Positions 9,702 to 20,671 are shown, counted from the stretch's first letter. The stretch: 64,000 nt of DNA from Rhizobium nepotum 39/7 (GCF_000949865.1 NZ_JWJH01000017.1:1-64000); one strand, 5' to 3'. Program-made: numbers and translations. Notes: generated by a model not told the origin, from the letters alone.

Positions 9702-12700
9702 TCAGCGCGCCACCAGGCAACTACCGCCCGCAGAGCGGAACTTTTCGCAAAGCGCCACGGCTTCGTTCTTGTCGCCCGCCGGGATGCGGACACGGTAGAA
9801 AGTGCCCTTGCCGGCGATTTCGGCGGCCTTGATGTCGACGCCGCGTCCACCGATGACGGAGCCGAACTTGGCCGACATGTTCTGGTAGGACTTCTGGGCC
9901 TCCGCCTGGCTCGGCAGCGACGCAATCTGGATGTAATAACCACCGGCCGAAGGGGCGCTCGTCGCTGCCGGCGTTACGGCGGCTGTCTGCTGCTGCGCGG
10001 CAGGCGGCTGGGCCGGAGCGGTTGCGGCAGCAGGACGGACATTGCCCTGATTGGTGACCGTGGCGACCACATTGGCGGGCTGCGAGGACGGACGCGCCGA
10101 GGGAACCGGAGCGGAAGATTGCGAAGCCGGTGTCGAAGCAGCCGCTGCAGGAGGCGGCGTCTGCGGCTGTGCGGCCTGCGCGGGCGCCGTAGGAACACGC
10201 GATGCGGCGATGACGGCGGGAGCGCCCTCACCCGGCTTGGCGGCCTGGGGTGCGGCAAGCTCAGCGACCTTGTCGGCCTTCGGCGGCTGGGCGGCCGGTG
10301 CGTCGACTTCCTGCGCAACCAGCGTGCCGTCAGGCTTGACAATCATGGTGCGGACCTTGCGCGGCGAAACGCCTGTCGCACCGGCACCTTCGTTCTGCGC
10401 GGCCTTTTCTTCCGGCGAAAGCAGGCGCGGATCTTCGGTCTCGCCAACCGGCGTACCGCCGGCGGTTTCCATATCGGCGTCGTTTTCACCTTCCAGCGGC
10501 AATTGTTCGGGGATCAGCGTGCGCTGAACCACATCGACCGGCTTTTCGCTGCTGGAGATCAGTGCCGGCTGCTTCGGATCGGCGGCGCTGCCACCGGCCA
10601 CACGGTCGTAAACCGCCTTGTCCTGATTGGGAACGACACGACCGCCCGGATTTTCCGGAACGACCTTCATCGGATCGTTATCGGCGGAAATGATGACCGG
10701 CGCGCCATTGGAACCCGTGCCGGACGAACCACCTGATATCAGCGCGTAAACGCCACCACCGACAAGCACCAGACCGATTGCGGCGGCAACCGGCATGATC
10801 CAGCGGCGACCGCTGCGTTCATCCTCGTCGCGATAGGTCGCCTGATGATCGGCATAGGTGTTCTCGGCAGCGCGTACGTTGCCACGGGAGGCCGCGGCCT
10901 CCTGCATGGAGCGGCGGAAATCCTCCTCCAGCGCCCGCTCGAACTCGTCGGCTTCTTCCGGGCTCTGGGCGGCACGCGCCTGCGGGGCAGCACCCCGGTT
11001 TTCCGCATGTTTGTGACGGTCGAAACCGCCGGCGACCGCCGGGGCGAACAGCGTCGCAAGTTCAGTGTCGATATCGAGATCTTCTTCGTGACGGCGGGCA
11101 GCGGGCTTGGGTTCGAAAACCCCGACCGGCAATTCCGGCACATCCATCTCGATAATGGTTTCCGGATGTTCTTCCGTCTCGCCGATCTGCGAAGGATCGA
11201 AAGGCAGGCTTTCCAGCGTTTGCGGTACTTCCGGCTGCGGTGCGGCGACGGCCGGACGCGGCTGAACCGCAGCGGCGACCGCCGGAATGGCGGAAACGGC
11301 GGCCGGGCGCACCTGAGGCGCGGGCTGTTCCCTTACCGGCTGGGGTGCCGCAGCAGCAACGGCCGCCGGAGCGACGGGCTGCTGGCGAACGGGCTGCGGC
11401 GCAAACGCGGGCGCAGGTGTCACCTCCACTGCGGCGATTTCGGAAAGATCCAGATCAAGATCGAGATCATCAAGCGCAAGCTCGAAATCATCGTCGTTGA
11501 ACCCTGCGAAATCGGCAAAGTCCGGCTCCTCGGCAGGCGGCGGCGTTACGACCGGCGCTGCCTTCACAGGGGCTGCGGCAACCGGCGTCGTGGCAAACAC
11601 GGGCGGCTCCACTCTTGCGGCCTGCGCGATGGGCGCAGCCTCAACGACGGGTTCTTCGCCGCGTCCGGGAATGGAGTATTTCGCAACGCCGTAGATCAGC
11701 TCGTCCATCGGCGAAAGATCAGCCGCAGCCGGTTTTTCTTCGAAGGAAGGGGTGAAAGTCTCGGCTGCAACAGGCGCAAAGGTCGGCGCGGTCTCTTCCG
11801 CCTGAACGGTAACTGGCGCGGGAGCCGGCTCGGCCTGCGGCTCGATACGGGCTTCCGGCAGCGCTTCGGACCTCGGCTCGATCCGCTTCGGATCGCCAGG
11901 AGAAACATCGCGGCGCGCGCCGAAATTGGCAAGCGGCAGACGCAGGCTGGAAAACTCCAGCGAAGAACGGCCACCCTGCGAGGACGGGCGCACGGAAACC
12001 GGTGCGGGCGCTTGCTCGGCGACGGCGATCTCTACCTCGTCGGCAAGATCGAAAGCCTGCGGCTCAGTCGCATGAGCGTAATCTGAATGTGCGATATTGC
12101 TCGAAACATCGGCCGGAAGTTCCGGCATGGCGTGCCATTCGGGGGCTGCCGGCTCTACGGCCTGCGGTTCTTCCCAGGCGGCCTGCTGGTAAACCAGCGG
12201 CTCGGCAGGACGCGACTGGCGCGAATGCACATCGAAAACCTCGGCAACAGCACCGGCATCGTCACGGAAATCCGCGCGAATGTCCTGCCCCGACGTTTCG
12301 ACGTAATTGTGGATATAGGCGTGGTCGATCTCTGGAAGCAGCTCTTCCCGCACCTCTAGCGCAGGCGTCGGCTCCGGTGCGTACTGCGTCTCAACCGCAG
12401 GCTCGGCTACAGGAGAAAGCTCAGGCTCGCGGCGGGCGAAGACCGATTCGACGCGCTGCATGAAATCGCTGGGATGGATGCCGGCACGGACATCGTTTGC
12501 CGGATCAAGAACGACCGGGTCTGCGTGCGGCGCATCGTAAACCTCGAACTCGCGAAGCAGCTCGTCTTCGAGATTGAATTCCGGTTCGCGGCGGGCCGCC
12601 GGTGAAGCGGCGTGTGGCGCAACTTCGGAACCCGCATGCGAAGGACGATCTTCAAAGCCGACGATACGCGCCAGCTCTGCCAGAGGATCGTTGTCAGCGA

Positions 12701-12749
12701 AGCCTTCAGACCGGGCATCCCGGTTATACGCGACATTTTTTTCGACCAT
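9702..12749 (-). CDS. Large SPOR-domain membrane protein
   Basis: Single-pass inner-membrane protein ending in a SPOR domain, which binds denuded glycan strands at division sites. Of about 1015 residues, roughly the first 640 are a cytoplasmic, very acidic and Pro/Ala-rich disordered region. A membrane span (IMPVAAAIGLVLVGGGVYAL) lies near 650-670, a second Pro/Ala/Gln linker follows, and the final 80 residues form the SPOR domain (YYIQIASLPSQAEAQ...). The ATG at 12749 has GGTGGA eight bases upstream; another ATG lies 15 bases earlier. It sits between argS and nagZ, as in other Rhizobiales. It fits the FtsN-like class by layout, but a strict FtsN assignment is inference. Confidence 0.88.
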   Translation of the reverse strand: MVEKNVAYNRDARSEGFADNDPLAELARIVGFEDRPSHAGSEVAPHAASPAARREPEFNLEDELLREFEVYDAPHADPVVLDPANDVRAGIHPSDFMQRVESVFARREPELSPVAEPAVETQYAPEPTPALEVREELLPEIDHAYIHNYVETSGQDIRADFRDDAGAVAEVFDVHSRQSRPAEPLVYQQAAWEEPQAVEPAAPEWHAMPELPADVSSNIAHSDYAHATEPQAFDLADEVEIAVAEQAPAPVSVRPSSQGGRSSLEFSSLRLPLANFGARRDVSPGDPKRIEPRSEALPEARIEPQAEPAPAPVTVQAEETAPTFAPVAAETFTPSFEEKPAAADLSPMDELIYGVAKYSIPGRGEEPVVEAAPIAQAARVEPPVFATTPVAAAPVKAAPVVTPPPAEEPDFADFAGFNDDDFELALDDLDLDLDLSEIAAVEVTPAPAFAPQPVRQQPVAPAAVAAAAPQPVREQPAPQVRPAAVSAIPAVAAAVQPRPAVAAPQPEVPQTLESLPFDPSQIGETEEHPETIIEMDVPELPVGVFEPKPAARRHEEDLDIDTELATLFAPAVAGGFDRHKHAENRGAAPQARAAQSPEEADEFERALEEDFRRSMQEAAASRGNVRAAENTYADHQATYRDEDERSGRRWIMPVAAAIGLVLVGGGVYALISGGSSGTGSNGAPVIISADNDPMKVVPENPGGRVVPNQDKAVYDRVAGGSAADPKQPALISSSEKPVDVVQRTLIPEQLPLEGENDADMETAGGTPVGETEDPRLLSPEEKAAQNEGAGATGVSPRKVRTMIVKPDGTLVAQEVDAPAAQPPKADKVAELAAPQAAKPGEGAPAVIAASRVPTAPAQAAQPQTPPPAAAASTPASQSSAPVPSARPSSQPANVVATVTNQGNVRPAAATAPAQPPAAQQQTAAVTPAATSAPSAGGYYIQIASLPSQAEAQKSYQNMSAKFGSVIGGRGVDIKAAEIAGKGTFYRVRIPAGDKNEAVALCEKFRSAGGSCLVAR

Positions 12750-12815
12750 TACGTGTTCCACCATCTACGCATTGCAGCTCTTGCCAGCGTATTGTGAGCA
12801 AATAATGGTGATATG

Positions 12816-14573
12816 TTATCGCATCTCGTCAGGCGCGTCCGCTCCTAAAAGCGTAAGGCCGGACTTCAAAACATTCGCGACAGCATTCACCAGCCCAAGT
12901 CTGGCAATGCTCAATTCTCGGTTTTTATCGTTAATAAAACGTAATTCCTGATGGTCTTTACCTTTGTTCCAGTGTCCATGGAAGGAACTTGCCAGATCAT
13001 AGAGGTAAAAAGCAAGCCTGTGCGGCTCGTGCGAAAGGGCTGCGGATTCGATCAGGCGCGGATATTCGGCGAGCTTTGCAACCAGCTGCAACTCGTTGAT
13101 ATCGCTAATCAAAGCAACGGAAGACGACATGTCGTCCTGAGACAGGACAAGCCCCGGAAACGCCTCCTGCGCCTGCCGGAAGATCGACATGCAACGGGCA
13201 TGCGCATATTGCACGTAAAAGACCGGATTATCTTTCGATTGTTCGGTCACTTTGGCGAAATCGAAGTCCAGCGGCTCGGAATTCTTGCGATAGAGCATCA
13301 TGAATCGCACCGGATCGCGACCCACTTCGTCCACAACATCGCGCAACGTGACGAAATCGCCTGATCGTTTCGACATCTTCACCGGCTCGCCGTCGCGATA
13401 AAGCTTCACGAGCTGGCACAAAAGCACCGTCAGCTTCGACTTGCCTTCCGAGACGGCGCGCGCGACCGCTTCCAGCCGCTTCACGTAACCGCCATGGTCA
13501 GCACCGAGCACATAAATCATCTCGGAGAAACCACGGTCGAACTTGTGCTTGAAATAGGCGACGTCGGCGGCGAAATAGGTGTAGGAGCCGTCCGATTTCA
13601 TCAGCGCGCGGTCCATATCGTCGCCCACCTCGGTGGAACGGAACAGCGTCTGTTCGCGGTCTTCCCAGTCTTCCGGCAATTCGCCCTTCGGCGGCGGCAG
13701 GGTGCCCTTGTAGACATGGCCCTTGAAGGTCAGATCGTTGATGGCCGAGAGGATGGGACCGCCATTGCCATCATGCAGCGTGCGCTCCGAGAAGAACACG
13801 TCGTGCTTGACGTTGAGCGTCTCCAGATCCTCACGGATCATTACCATCATCGCGGCGATCGCCTTGTCCTTGACGATCGGCAGCCACTTTTCCTCGGGCA
13901 TGGCGCGCAGCTTGATGCCGTATTCATCCGCCAGCGCCTGGCCGACGGGAACGAGATAGTCGCCAGGGTAGAAGCCCGACGGAATGGCGCCGATATCCTC
14001 GCCTAGCGCTTCGCGGTAACGCAGGAAAACCGAGCGCGCCAGCACGTCGATCTGCGAACCGGCATCGTTGATGTAATATTCCTTGGTCACGCCATAACCG
14101 GCAAAGGCAAGCAGGTTCGCCAGCGTGTCGCCCACGACAGCGCCACGGCAATGACCGACATGCATCGGGCCGGTGGGATTGGCGGAAACATATTCGACGT
14201 TGATCTTCTGGCCCGCGCCGATCTTCGAGCGGCCGAAATCGATGCCCTGCCCGATCATGTCGGCAAGAAGACGCTGCCAATAACCGACCGAAACCTTGAG
14301 GTTGATGAAACCGGGACCGGCGACATTGACGCTGTCGACATCGCCATCGGCCTGAAGGGCTGGCACGATGAGTTCGGCCAGCGCCCGGGGATTGGTGCCG
14401 AGCGGCTTGGCCAGCACCATTGCAGCATTGGTCGCGACATCGCCATGGCTGAGATCACGCGGGGATTCGACGGTAATTCGACTGAAATCGACCTTTTCTC
14501 GGTTCTCTTTCACGAGATCGAGGGTCTCGATCGCGTTTTTGATCCTGGTATCGAAATCGGCAAAAATGTTCAT
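12816..14573 (-). CDS. argS: Arginyl-tRNA synthetase
   Basis: Class I synthetase that charges tRNA-Arg in the cytoplasm. The product from the ATG at 14573 has 585 residues, the normal length. It shows the N-terminal tRNA D-loop domain, the HIGH-type motif as [12 protein letters not shown], the KMSKS-like [12 protein letters not shown], and the C-terminal anticodon-binding all-helical domain with its final DALRLA-type helix region. The open frame extends 43 codons further upstream but that part has no family similarity. The gene follows dgt by 76 bases. Confidence 0.96.
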   Translation of the reverse strand: MNIFADFDTRIKNAIETLDLVKENREKVDFSRITVESPRDLSHGDVATNAAMVLAKPLGTNPRALAELIVPALQADGDVDSVNVAGPGFINLKVSVGYWQRLLADMIGQGIDFGRSKIGAGQKINVEYVSANPTGPMHVGHCRGAVVGDTLANLLAFAGYGVTKEYYINDAGSQIDVLARSVFLRYREALGEDIGAIPSGFYPGDYLVPVGQALADEYGIKLRAMPEEKWLPIVKDKAIAAMMVMIREDLETLNVKHDVFFSERTLHDGNGGPILSAINDLTFKGHVYKGTLPPPKGELPEDWEDREQTLFRSTEVGDDMDRALMKSDGSYTYFAADVAYFKHKFDRGFSEMIYVLGADHGGYVKRLEAVARAVSEGKSKLTVLLCQLVKLYRDGEPVKMSKRSGDFVTLRDVVDEVGRDPVRFMMLYRKNSEPLDFDFAKVTEQSKDNPVFYVQYAHARCMSIFRQAQEAFPGLVLSQDDMSSSVALISDINELQLVAKLAEYPRLIESAALSHEPHRLAFYLYDLASSFHGHWNKGKDHQELRFINDKNRELSIARLGLVNAVANVLKSGLTLLGADAPDEMR

Positions 14574-14649
14574 CGTTCCAACCTGCGCGAAGGGCTTCTG
14601 TTCATGTCCGGCCGTCATAACCGGGTCGGCTCCGCGATCGCCCGCTGCC

Positions 14650-15867
14650 CTATCGCAAATCGGGAGTGCGGTCAAACAGCCGCTGGTGGGCGCGCAGTGC
14701 ATAACTGTCGGTCATACCCGCCAGATAATCGCCCACATGCCGGGCTTTTGCGGCCACGCTCATGCCGGAAATGCTGTCCACCCAATAGTGGCTCTGCATC
14801 TCCGCCGGCACCTCCATATAACGGTGGAAAAGATCGGTGACGATCTGCGTGGCGCCGGCGCGAATACGCATGATGTCGGGGTGCCGGTAGATATGGCCGA
14901 ACAGGAGTTTCTTGATTTGCCGGTCGGTTTCCGCCATTTCCGGCGAGAAGGTCGCGACGGTGAAATCGGCGGCGCGGATATCAGCCGCACTTTTCGGCTT
15001 CAGCCGGGAAAGATTGTACTGCGCGACACCGATCACATCCTCGACCATATGGGTGATCTGGCGGCGCATGATCTCGTGGGCGAAACGGTCCTTGTCGAGC
15101 GTGGGATATTTCGCCCGCACCTCTGCCATCAGCTTGCTCAGGAACGGCACTTCCTCCAGCATCTCGAAGGTCAGGTAACCGGCGCGCAGGCCGTCATCTA
15201 TATCGTGGGTATTATAGGCGATGTCATCGGCGATTGCCGCCATCTGCGCCTCAAGGCTGGCATAGCTGCCGATTTCCAGATCCTGCAACTCGCAATATTC
15301 GAGGATAGGCAGCGGAACCGGCCCCTTCACGCCCTCGCCTTTGGCATCCACCAGCGGGCCATTGTGCTTGACCAGCCCCTCCAGCGTCTCCCATGTCAGG
15401 TTGATGCCGTCATATTCGGCATAGCGGCGTTCCAGCTTGGTGACGATGCGCAATGACTGCGCATTGTGATCGAAGCCGCCATAGGGCAACAGCACCGCAT
15501 CCAGCGCATCCTCGCCCGTATGCCCGAACGGCGTATGGCCGAAATCATGCACCAGCGCCACGCCCTCGGCCAGATCCTCGTCGAGTTTCAGCGCACGCGC
15601 CAACGCCCGGGCGATCTGCGCCACCTCGATCGTGTGGGTAAGCCGGGTACGATAATGGTCGCCATCCGGGCTGATGAAAACCTGCGTCTTGTGTTTCAGG
15701 CGGCGAAAGGCTGTGGTGTGGACGATGCGGTCACGGTCGCGCTGGAATTCCGAGCGCGTCAGGCTCCCCTCCTCGGCAAAAAGACGCCCGCGCGTGGTCC
15801 ATGGATCCGAGGCGAAAACCGCCCTCTCGCCACTTCCGAAACCCAATGCGCGCTGGTCTATAATCAT
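14650..15867 (-). CDS. dgt: Deoxyguanosinetriphosphate triphosphohydrolase-like protein
   Basis: HD-domain dNTPase that removes triphosphate from deoxynucleotides and tunes the dNTP pool. The motifs [15 protein letters not shown] (His ligand) and [15 protein letters not shown] (HD metal pair) are present around residues 85-140. The 405-residue length fits the dGTPase type 2 family. The ATG at 15867 has AGGTGGA upstream; an in-frame extension to 15948 has no family similarity. It is divergent from erpA, with 229 bases between them for both promoters. Confidence 0.92.
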   Translation of the reverse strand: MIIDQRALGFGSGERAVFASDPWTTRGRLFAEEGSLTRSEFQRDRDRIVHTTAFRRLKHKTQVFISPDGDHYRTRLTHTIEVAQIARALARALKLDEDLAEGVALVHDFGHTPFGHTGEDALDAVLLPYGGFDHNAQSLRIVTKLERRYAEYDGINLTWETLEGLVKHNGPLVDAKGEGVKGPVPLPILEYCELQDLEIGSYASLEAQMAAIADDIAYNTHDIDDGLRAGYLTFEMLEEVPFLSKLMAEVRAKYPTLDKDRFAHEIMRRQITHMVEDVIGVAQYNLSRLKPKSAADIRAADFTVATFSPEMAETDRQIKKLLFGHIYRHPDIMRIRAGATQIVTDLFHRYMEVPAEMQSHYWVDSISGMSVAAKARHVGDYLAGMTDSYALRAHQRLFDRTPDLR

Positions 15868-16096
15868 GCATCCACCTGTACTGTTCTCTGGCCGGGACTT
15901 CCTTTGGCCCGAAGTCCATGGTCTTTGACCATTGACCTTTTCATCCACCCTTCATACCTATCGCAAAGGTCGGCGCAAAGCATGATCGCGGCAAAGGCCG
16001 TTGCCGACATCGCTATAGACCGTTTATTTGACTGGTTTATAATGGTGGCGACAAATCTATTGCTCTCCGGTTCTTGACCCCGGCACGAGGAACGAC

Positions 16097-16429
16097 ATGG
16101 AAAACAACGACATTACACTTTCGGAATCAGCAGCGAAGCGAATCGCCCAGATCGTGGCGGCCGATGCGGGCAAGCAGGCACTCCGCGTTTCGGTGGAAGG
16201 CGGCGGCTGCTCGGGCTTCTCCTACAAGTTCGATCTGGCGGAAGACCCAGCCGATGACGACATCGTGATTGCACGGGGCGACGCCAAGGTGCTGATCGAC
16301 AGCATGTCGGTCGTCTATATGGCCGGCTCCGAAATCGACTTCGTCGACAATCTGCTCGGCCAGTCCTTCCAGATCAAGAACCCGAATGCGGTCGCGAGCT
16401 GCGGCTGCGGCACCAGCTTCTCTATTTGA
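16097..16429 (+). CDS. erpA: Iron-sulfur cluster insertion protein ErpA (A-type carrier)
   Basis: Small A-type scaffold that passes Fe-S clusters to apo-enzymes. The 110-residue product has all three cluster cysteines, one in GGCSGFSYKF and two in CGCGTSF near the C-terminus. A GAGG ribosome site precedes the ATG. It stands alone between dgt (divergent) and a palindromic repeat. ErpA and IscA are hard to tell apart by sequence alone, so the symbol is the likeliest choice. Confidence 0.9.
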   Translation: MENNDITLSESAAKRIAQIVAADAGKQALRVSVEGGGCSGFSYKFDLAEDPADDDIVIARGDAKVLIDSMSVVYMAGSEIDFVDNLLGQSFQIKNPNAVASCGCGTSFSI

Positions 16430-16479
16430 TGGTGATATCAAGCGCCAAGCTTGAGATCATTCACGCCTTTCTCTCCGCC

Positions 16480-16595
16480 CTCATTCCTGTGCTCGTCACA
16501 GGAATCCAGCCGACGCGCGTCTGCGCGGCGAGACAACCCTTTCAGCCCAAGGACTTGGGCTGACTGGATTCCTGTGACAAGCACAGGAATGAGGG
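16480..16595. repeat. Long palindromic intergenic element
   Basis: Inverted arms of about 31 bases (16480-16511 and 16563-16595) share the core ATTCCTGTGNNNNTCACAGG and enclose about 50 bases. It sits in the 308-base space between erpA and xthA, which holds no gene. RNA from it would fold into one long hairpin that could shield or end the erpA transcript. It resembles dispersed rhizobial intergenic elements. Confidence 0.7.
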
Positions 16596-16737
16596 TTTGG
16601 GGACGCTGCGGTGCATCCATAGCTGTTGATCTACCCTGCCCCGGCTTCTTTCCACCACATCCTCACCATCCATTTCCAAAAACGGTGGCAATCGCATTTG
16701 CATCGGGTAAAAGTACCCCCACAAAAGGGAAACTCCG

Positions 16738-17535
16738 ATGAAGATTGCCACCTGGAACATCAACGGCGTCAAGGCGCGTATCGAGAACCTCTGCCAGTGG
16801 CTGAAGGATTCATCGCCCGATATCGTCTGCCTTCAGGAAATCAAATCGGTTGACGAAGGTTTCCCCCGCCTTGAGCTTGAGGCGCTCGGTTATCACGTCG
16901 AGACCCACGGCCAGAAGGGTTTCAACGGCGTCGCCCTTCTCTCGAAGATGAAGCCCGACGAGATCAATCGTGGCCTGCCGGGCGACGATGCCGATGAACA
17001 GGCGCGTTTCATCGAGGGCGTGTTTTCCGTCGATGGCGGTGCGATCCGGGTCTGCTCGCTTTACCTGCCGAACGGCAATCCGCCCGACGATCCGGTCAAA
17101 TATCCCTACAAGCTCGCATGGATGGAACGGCTGCGCCGCTTTGCCGAAGACCGCCTCGCGCTGGAAGAACCGCTCATTCTGGCGGGTGACTACAACGTCA
17201 TTCCCGAACCCTTCGATTGTCACGACCCACGCGTGTGGGAAGGCGACGCTTTGTTCCTGCCACAGACGCGCATGGCGTTCCGCAAGCTGGAACATCTCGG
17301 CTTTACCGATGCCGCCCGCGCGACGACGGATGAGGCAGGACTTTATTCCTTCTGGGACTATCAGGCCGGCGCCTGGCCGAAGAACAATGGAATCCGCATC
17401 GACCACCTGATGCTGTCGGCGGAGGCGGCCGACAGGCTGCAATCCGTCAGCATCGAAAAACATGTCCGGGCATGGGAAAAACCGTCAGATCACGTTCCGG
17501 TCTGCGGATATTTCGATTTCACGCCGGTCGGTTGA
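16738..17535 (+). CDS. xthA: Exodeoxyribonuclease III
   Basis: AP endonuclease and 3'-exonuclease of base excision repair. The 265-residue product carries the metal site KIATWNINGVKAR, LQEIKS with the catalytic Glu, LAGDYNVIPEP and the C-terminal HLMLS...SDHVPV block with the catalytic Asp-His. A GGGA ribosome site lies just upstream. It converges on exoR with only 51 bases between the stop codons. Confidence 0.97.
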   Translation: MKIATWNINGVKARIENLCQWLKDSSPDIVCLQEIKSVDEGFPRLELEALGYHVETHGQKGFNGVALLSKMKPDEINRGLPGDDADEQARFIEGVFSVDGGAIRVCSLYLPNGNPPDDPVKYPYKLAWMERLRRFAEDRLALEEPLILAGDYNVIPEPFDCHDPRVWEGDALFLPQTRMAFRKLEHLGFTDAARATTDEAGLYSFWDYQAGAWPKNNGIRIDHLMLSAEAADRLQSVSIEKHVRAWEKPSDHVPVCGYFDFTPVG

Positions 17536-17586
17536 GCGGCTCTCGCGAGGCGACAAAATTCGCCTCGGTCACAACAGATATTATCT

Positions 17587-18381
17587 TCAATCCGGATCGT
17601 CGATCCGCATGTTCTGCGCCATCGCGATTGCCGCGCGGCGGTCGTTTTCACCCGTGAGCGAAAAAGCCTGTTCCTGAAGGCTCTGGATCCAGGTGCAGTC
17701 CACCGCCGTACATTTGTCCATCGCGGCCGTCATGAACGCCAGTCCCTGCTGCGTCTGGCCTTCCTGGAAAAGCAGATTGCCGAAAATCGACATGGCGCCG
17801 GCATGGCCGTGCTTGCGCGCCTGATTGAGCCACTTCTTGGCCTGCTGCACATCCGCCCGACCGCCCTCGCCCGCCAGGATCATTTCCGCCAGCCGGAACT
17901 GCGCTTCGGCCACGCCAAAGGTGGAAGCCACCTGAAAATAAAGCTGTCGAGCCTGCGAGAGGTCCATTTTCACCGGACTGCCGGGAATGCCGTGACGGTA
18001 ATAATCGGCAAGGGAAAGAAGTGCGTTGACGAAAAAGCCGGTATCCTCGGAACCCGGCTCGACACCCTGACTGGCAATTTCGCTGTAGATCTTGAAGGCT
18101 TCGAAATCGTTCTTGGCAACGCCGTCGCCAAAGGCATACATGTTGGCAAGCGCCCAGCGCGAGCCGGTGTGGCCCTTTTCGGCCGCATAGCGATAGGCCT
18201 CGACGGCTTCGTCCTTGTTGCCGTTCTTGTAGGCCTTGAAGCCGAACTTGAACAGATCGAAGGGACCGGATTCCTTGGTAACGCCTGCATTGATGTCAAA
18301 AGCCAGCACTGGCATTGCGAGCGACGCAAGCAACAGGCTCATGAAGAGCGGCTTTAGAACATGTGCTTCACATTTCAGCAT
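17587..18381 (-). CDS. exoR: Periplasmic regulator ExoR (Sel1 repeats)
   Basis: In Sinorhizobium and Agrobacterium, ExoR is exported to the periplasm, binds the sensor kinase ChvG/ExoS and holds it inactive; acid or host signals cause its proteolysis and switch on succinoglycan, type VI secretion and virulence genes. The 264-residue product has a signal peptide ending at LAMPVLA, then FDINAGVTKESGPFDLFKFG, the start of mature ExoR as I recall it. Several Sel1-type repeats follow (EAYRYAAEKGHTGSRWALAN, AEAQFRLAEMILAGEGG, HAGAMSIFGNLLFQEG). The ribosome site before the first ATG is weak. It is a single gene, convergent with xthA. Confidence 0.95.
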   Translation of the reverse strand: MLKCEAHVLKPLFMSLLLASLAMPVLAFDINAGVTKESGPFDLFKFGFKAYKNGNKDEAVEAYRYAAEKGHTGSRWALANMYAFGDGVAKNDFEAFKIYSEIASQGVEPGSEDTGFFVNALLSLADYYRHGIPGSPVKMDLSQARQLYFQVASTFGVAEAQFRLAEMILAGEGGRADVQQAKKWLNQARKHGHAGAMSIFGNLLFQEGQTQQGLAFMTAAMDKCTAVDCTWIQSLQEQAFSLTGENDRRAAIAMAQNMRIDDPD

Positions 18382-18878
18382 TTCGGCGAACTTCTCTCAC
18401 TCTTCCCGGCTACAGCCAATACTTGCGGAATATCTACTCCGCCGGGTCGCGATTTTTCGAACACACTGCGTCTTTCCGACAGCACTTTCCAGCGCACTAC
18501 CGGTGGTCTCTTAACGGTCATTGCCGAAGTTTTTCGGTGAAACAGATATAGGCATAATTTCCGGCAATATAACGGCGTTTCACCGTCTGCCAACCAGTGT
18601 CAAACAAGAAACCCGGATCAAATTCCCGTATTACTTGCTTAAACCCTGAATCCAAACCCGTTTTCACTTTCTGCAATTCCCCAGGTCCACATCAAACGCC
18701 TGCATGTTCTTCCATCCCCGCGTCCATAAACATAAGCCAAGCACTTTGTTTGTGGCGGGAAATGGACAGATCTGCCCACATTCCAACGCGGCCTCACGCT
18801 TGCAGAAAAGTGTTGCCAAATCGTCACAAAACATCCGGCCCAGAAAATTTTATCGAGCAGGAATCATAGTTGGGAATG
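18382..18878. other. Gene-free stretch upstream of exoR
   Basis: About 500 bases between the exoR start and the terminator of the porin gene. I see no convincing coding frame, RNA gene or repeat; the small open frames lack ribosome sites and family features. It must hold the exoR promoter, which in relatives is autoregulated through ChvI. Confidence 0.5.
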
Positions 18879-18910
18879 AAAAAAAGCCCGGTTGGTAAAC
18901 CGGGCCTTTC
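18879..18910 (-). terminator. Terminator after the FadL-type porin gene
   Basis: The hairpin AGCCCGGTT/AACCGGGC is followed on the minus strand by a run of six T residues, 25 bases past the porin stop. Confidence 0.9.
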
Positions 18911-18934
18911 TTTTCATGAATGCAGGGAATGGTG

Positions 18935-20218
18935 TCAGAACTTGACCTTGACCCCTGTGGAGATCGCAGCCACGACATCGCTGCCGAAACTATAGCCCGC
19001 CTCGTCGCCGCAGGTTGCCGGACTGCTGGGGCTGCAACGGCCGCCGCTGATCGCGGATTCACCCGAGGTGAGCAGGCCGAGAGCGCCGGCGATCTTGAAC
19101 TCGAGGTTCGGAGTGGGCGAATAGACGACCTGAGTGCCAATCATCCACGTATCGGTCTGCGTGCCGATCACCGTCGATGTACCGCGATCCCAGGTCAGGC
19201 TGACGGCGCCGCTCCACTGATCGTTGAACTTGTGGCCGATACCACCGGTAACCGTCCAGCCGTCACGATAATAAAGATCGAGCGACGTGAGCGAGGTTAC
19301 GCCCGCAACACAGGACGAGACACCGACCTGGCAGAAAGGCACGACCTGAATCTGGCTCCAGTCCGTCCATTTCACGGAACCGAAGGCAAGCCAGTCCGGC
19401 GCGATACCGGATTGCACTTTAAGCTCCAGGCTATCAGGCATGGAAACCGAGCCGTAGACGGGCGTTACCTTGCCGCCGTAAGCGACGAGAGCCGGGCTGC
19501 CGGCCGCAGGAAGGCTTCTGAGGTCAACCGTACCGTTGAGATCGTGATCGACGGCACTATTATAGACGAGGCTCGTGCGGAAAGCGATTTCCGGGATCTC
19601 ATAAGCGACACCCGCACGCCATCCCCAGCCGTCACCTTCCATGTCAAGCTTGCCGACACCGGAATAGAGAGAGGGATAAGCGGGGCCGAGCGCCGTCGGG
19701 GAAACCACCTGACGGTATTTGTAACCGCTGAGTTCCTGATAGAAACCGCCGCCGATGATCGAGAAATCGCCCTTACCGAGATCGAACTTCACACGGCAGG
19801 TGGTGGCGTAATTGTGCGACTTGACTTTGGTTTCGATATTGTAGCTCGAACCCTGCCAGATGCCGGGATTGAGATCCGCTCCCCAGGGCTGCGAATAATC
19901 GAACATGCAGTCGCCGAAATCGCCGATCGCGGCCTTGGCGCCGACGCGTGTCGACCAGTAGTTTTCCGAGTCGTCCGCGGTGGTCGACCAGGACGACGGC
20001 AACGGGCCGCCGCTTTTCACCGGATTGTCACGCGCATTATCAACCTTGCGCTGTGGCGCAACGAATGTAGCGGAACTGTCGAGAACATAATCGGACGGAT
20101 CGAACAGCAGGTCGATATTGTAACCGCCGCGCTCAAGGCCGCCCGCCAGTGAAGGCGTGACTGCCGCGATGCTGACTGCGAAACATACCGCGCCGCGAAA
20201 AAATACAGTTTTTGCCAT
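18935..20218 (-). CDS. OmpP1/FadL-type outer-membrane transport protein
   Basis: Outer-membrane beta-barrel of the long-chain fatty acid/hydrocarbon porin family. The 427-residue product has a signal peptide ending near TPSLAG, then alternating aromatic beta-strands, and it ends in Phe (GVKVKF), the usual signal for outer-membrane insertion. The early MDYSQPWGADL-like segment (CMFDYSQPWGADLNP) and GWGWRAGVAYEIPE are typical of FadL. Four paired cysteines near 280-290 and 400 may form loop disulfides. GGGGAG precedes the ATG. It is a single gene with its own terminator; the substrate cannot be told from sequence. Confidence 0.85.
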   Translation of the reverse strand: MAKTVFFRGAVCFAVSIAAVTPSLAGGLERGGYNIDLLFDPSDYVLDSSATFVAPQRKVDNARDNPVKSGGPLPSSWSTTADDSENYWSTRVGAKAAIGDFGDCMFDYSQPWGADLNPGIWQGSSYNIETKVKSHNYATTCRVKFDLGKGDFSIIGGGFYQELSGYKYRQVVSPTALGPAYPSLYSGVGKLDMEGDGWGWRAGVAYEIPEIAFRTSLVYNSAVDHDLNGTVDLRSLPAAGSPALVAYGGKVTPVYGSVSMPDSLELKVQSGIAPDWLAFGSVKWTDWSQIQVVPFCQVGVSSCVAGVTSLTSLDLYYRDGWTVTGGIGHKFNDQWSGAVSLTWDRGTSTVIGTQTDTWMIGTQVVYSPTPNLEFKIAGALGLLTSGESAISGGRCSPSSPATCGDEAGYSFGSDVVAAISTGVKVKF

Positions 20219-20619
20219 CTATCTCCCCAATCAAGGCAATGTGATCGTTGATAGAGTGAAACGCTAAAGGGGAAATGACAATGTGTCGCAGCTTGGCGCG
20301 ATCACCCCCAAACGGCCATTTTTTTACGTAAGTTTTTTATGCGTCCGCTCTTATATAATCATTTTAGGCTATTTTTCTAAACCCACCGAAAAACTTGCCG
20401 CAAAACGAAACAAATTCCCTATTTTGTCGAGAAATGTCGCCAAATAACCACAGTTGGAGGTTTCTCGAACAAACCCGGTTATCAGGCCGTTTTCATTGGT
20501 CTTTTCCCGTTTTTCCGGGCTATTTCAGCCAAAACCGGGATGAAATAATCGCACTGTCGTGCGTGAGCGATTCGCCGTTGCAGCGCAGCAATAAAACGAA
20601 AAGAAACCTGACAAAACGC
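20219..20619. other. Gene-free AT-rich stretch between valS and porin gene
   Basis: About 400 AT-rich bases with no supported gene. It contains the promoter of the porin gene (several T-rich tracts near 20320-20400). One plus-strand open frame at 20395-20688 runs into the valS 3' end and has no coding features. Confidence 0.5.
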
Positions 20620-20647
20620 AAAAACGCCCCGCTTTTCGCGGGGCGTT
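20620..20647 (-). terminator. Terminator after valS
   Basis: The perfect stem ACGCCCCGC/GCGGGGCGT is followed on the minus strand by five T residues, 24 bases after the valS stop. Confidence 0.92.
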
Positions 20648-20671
20648 CCGGTCTCGAATGGAACCGAGATA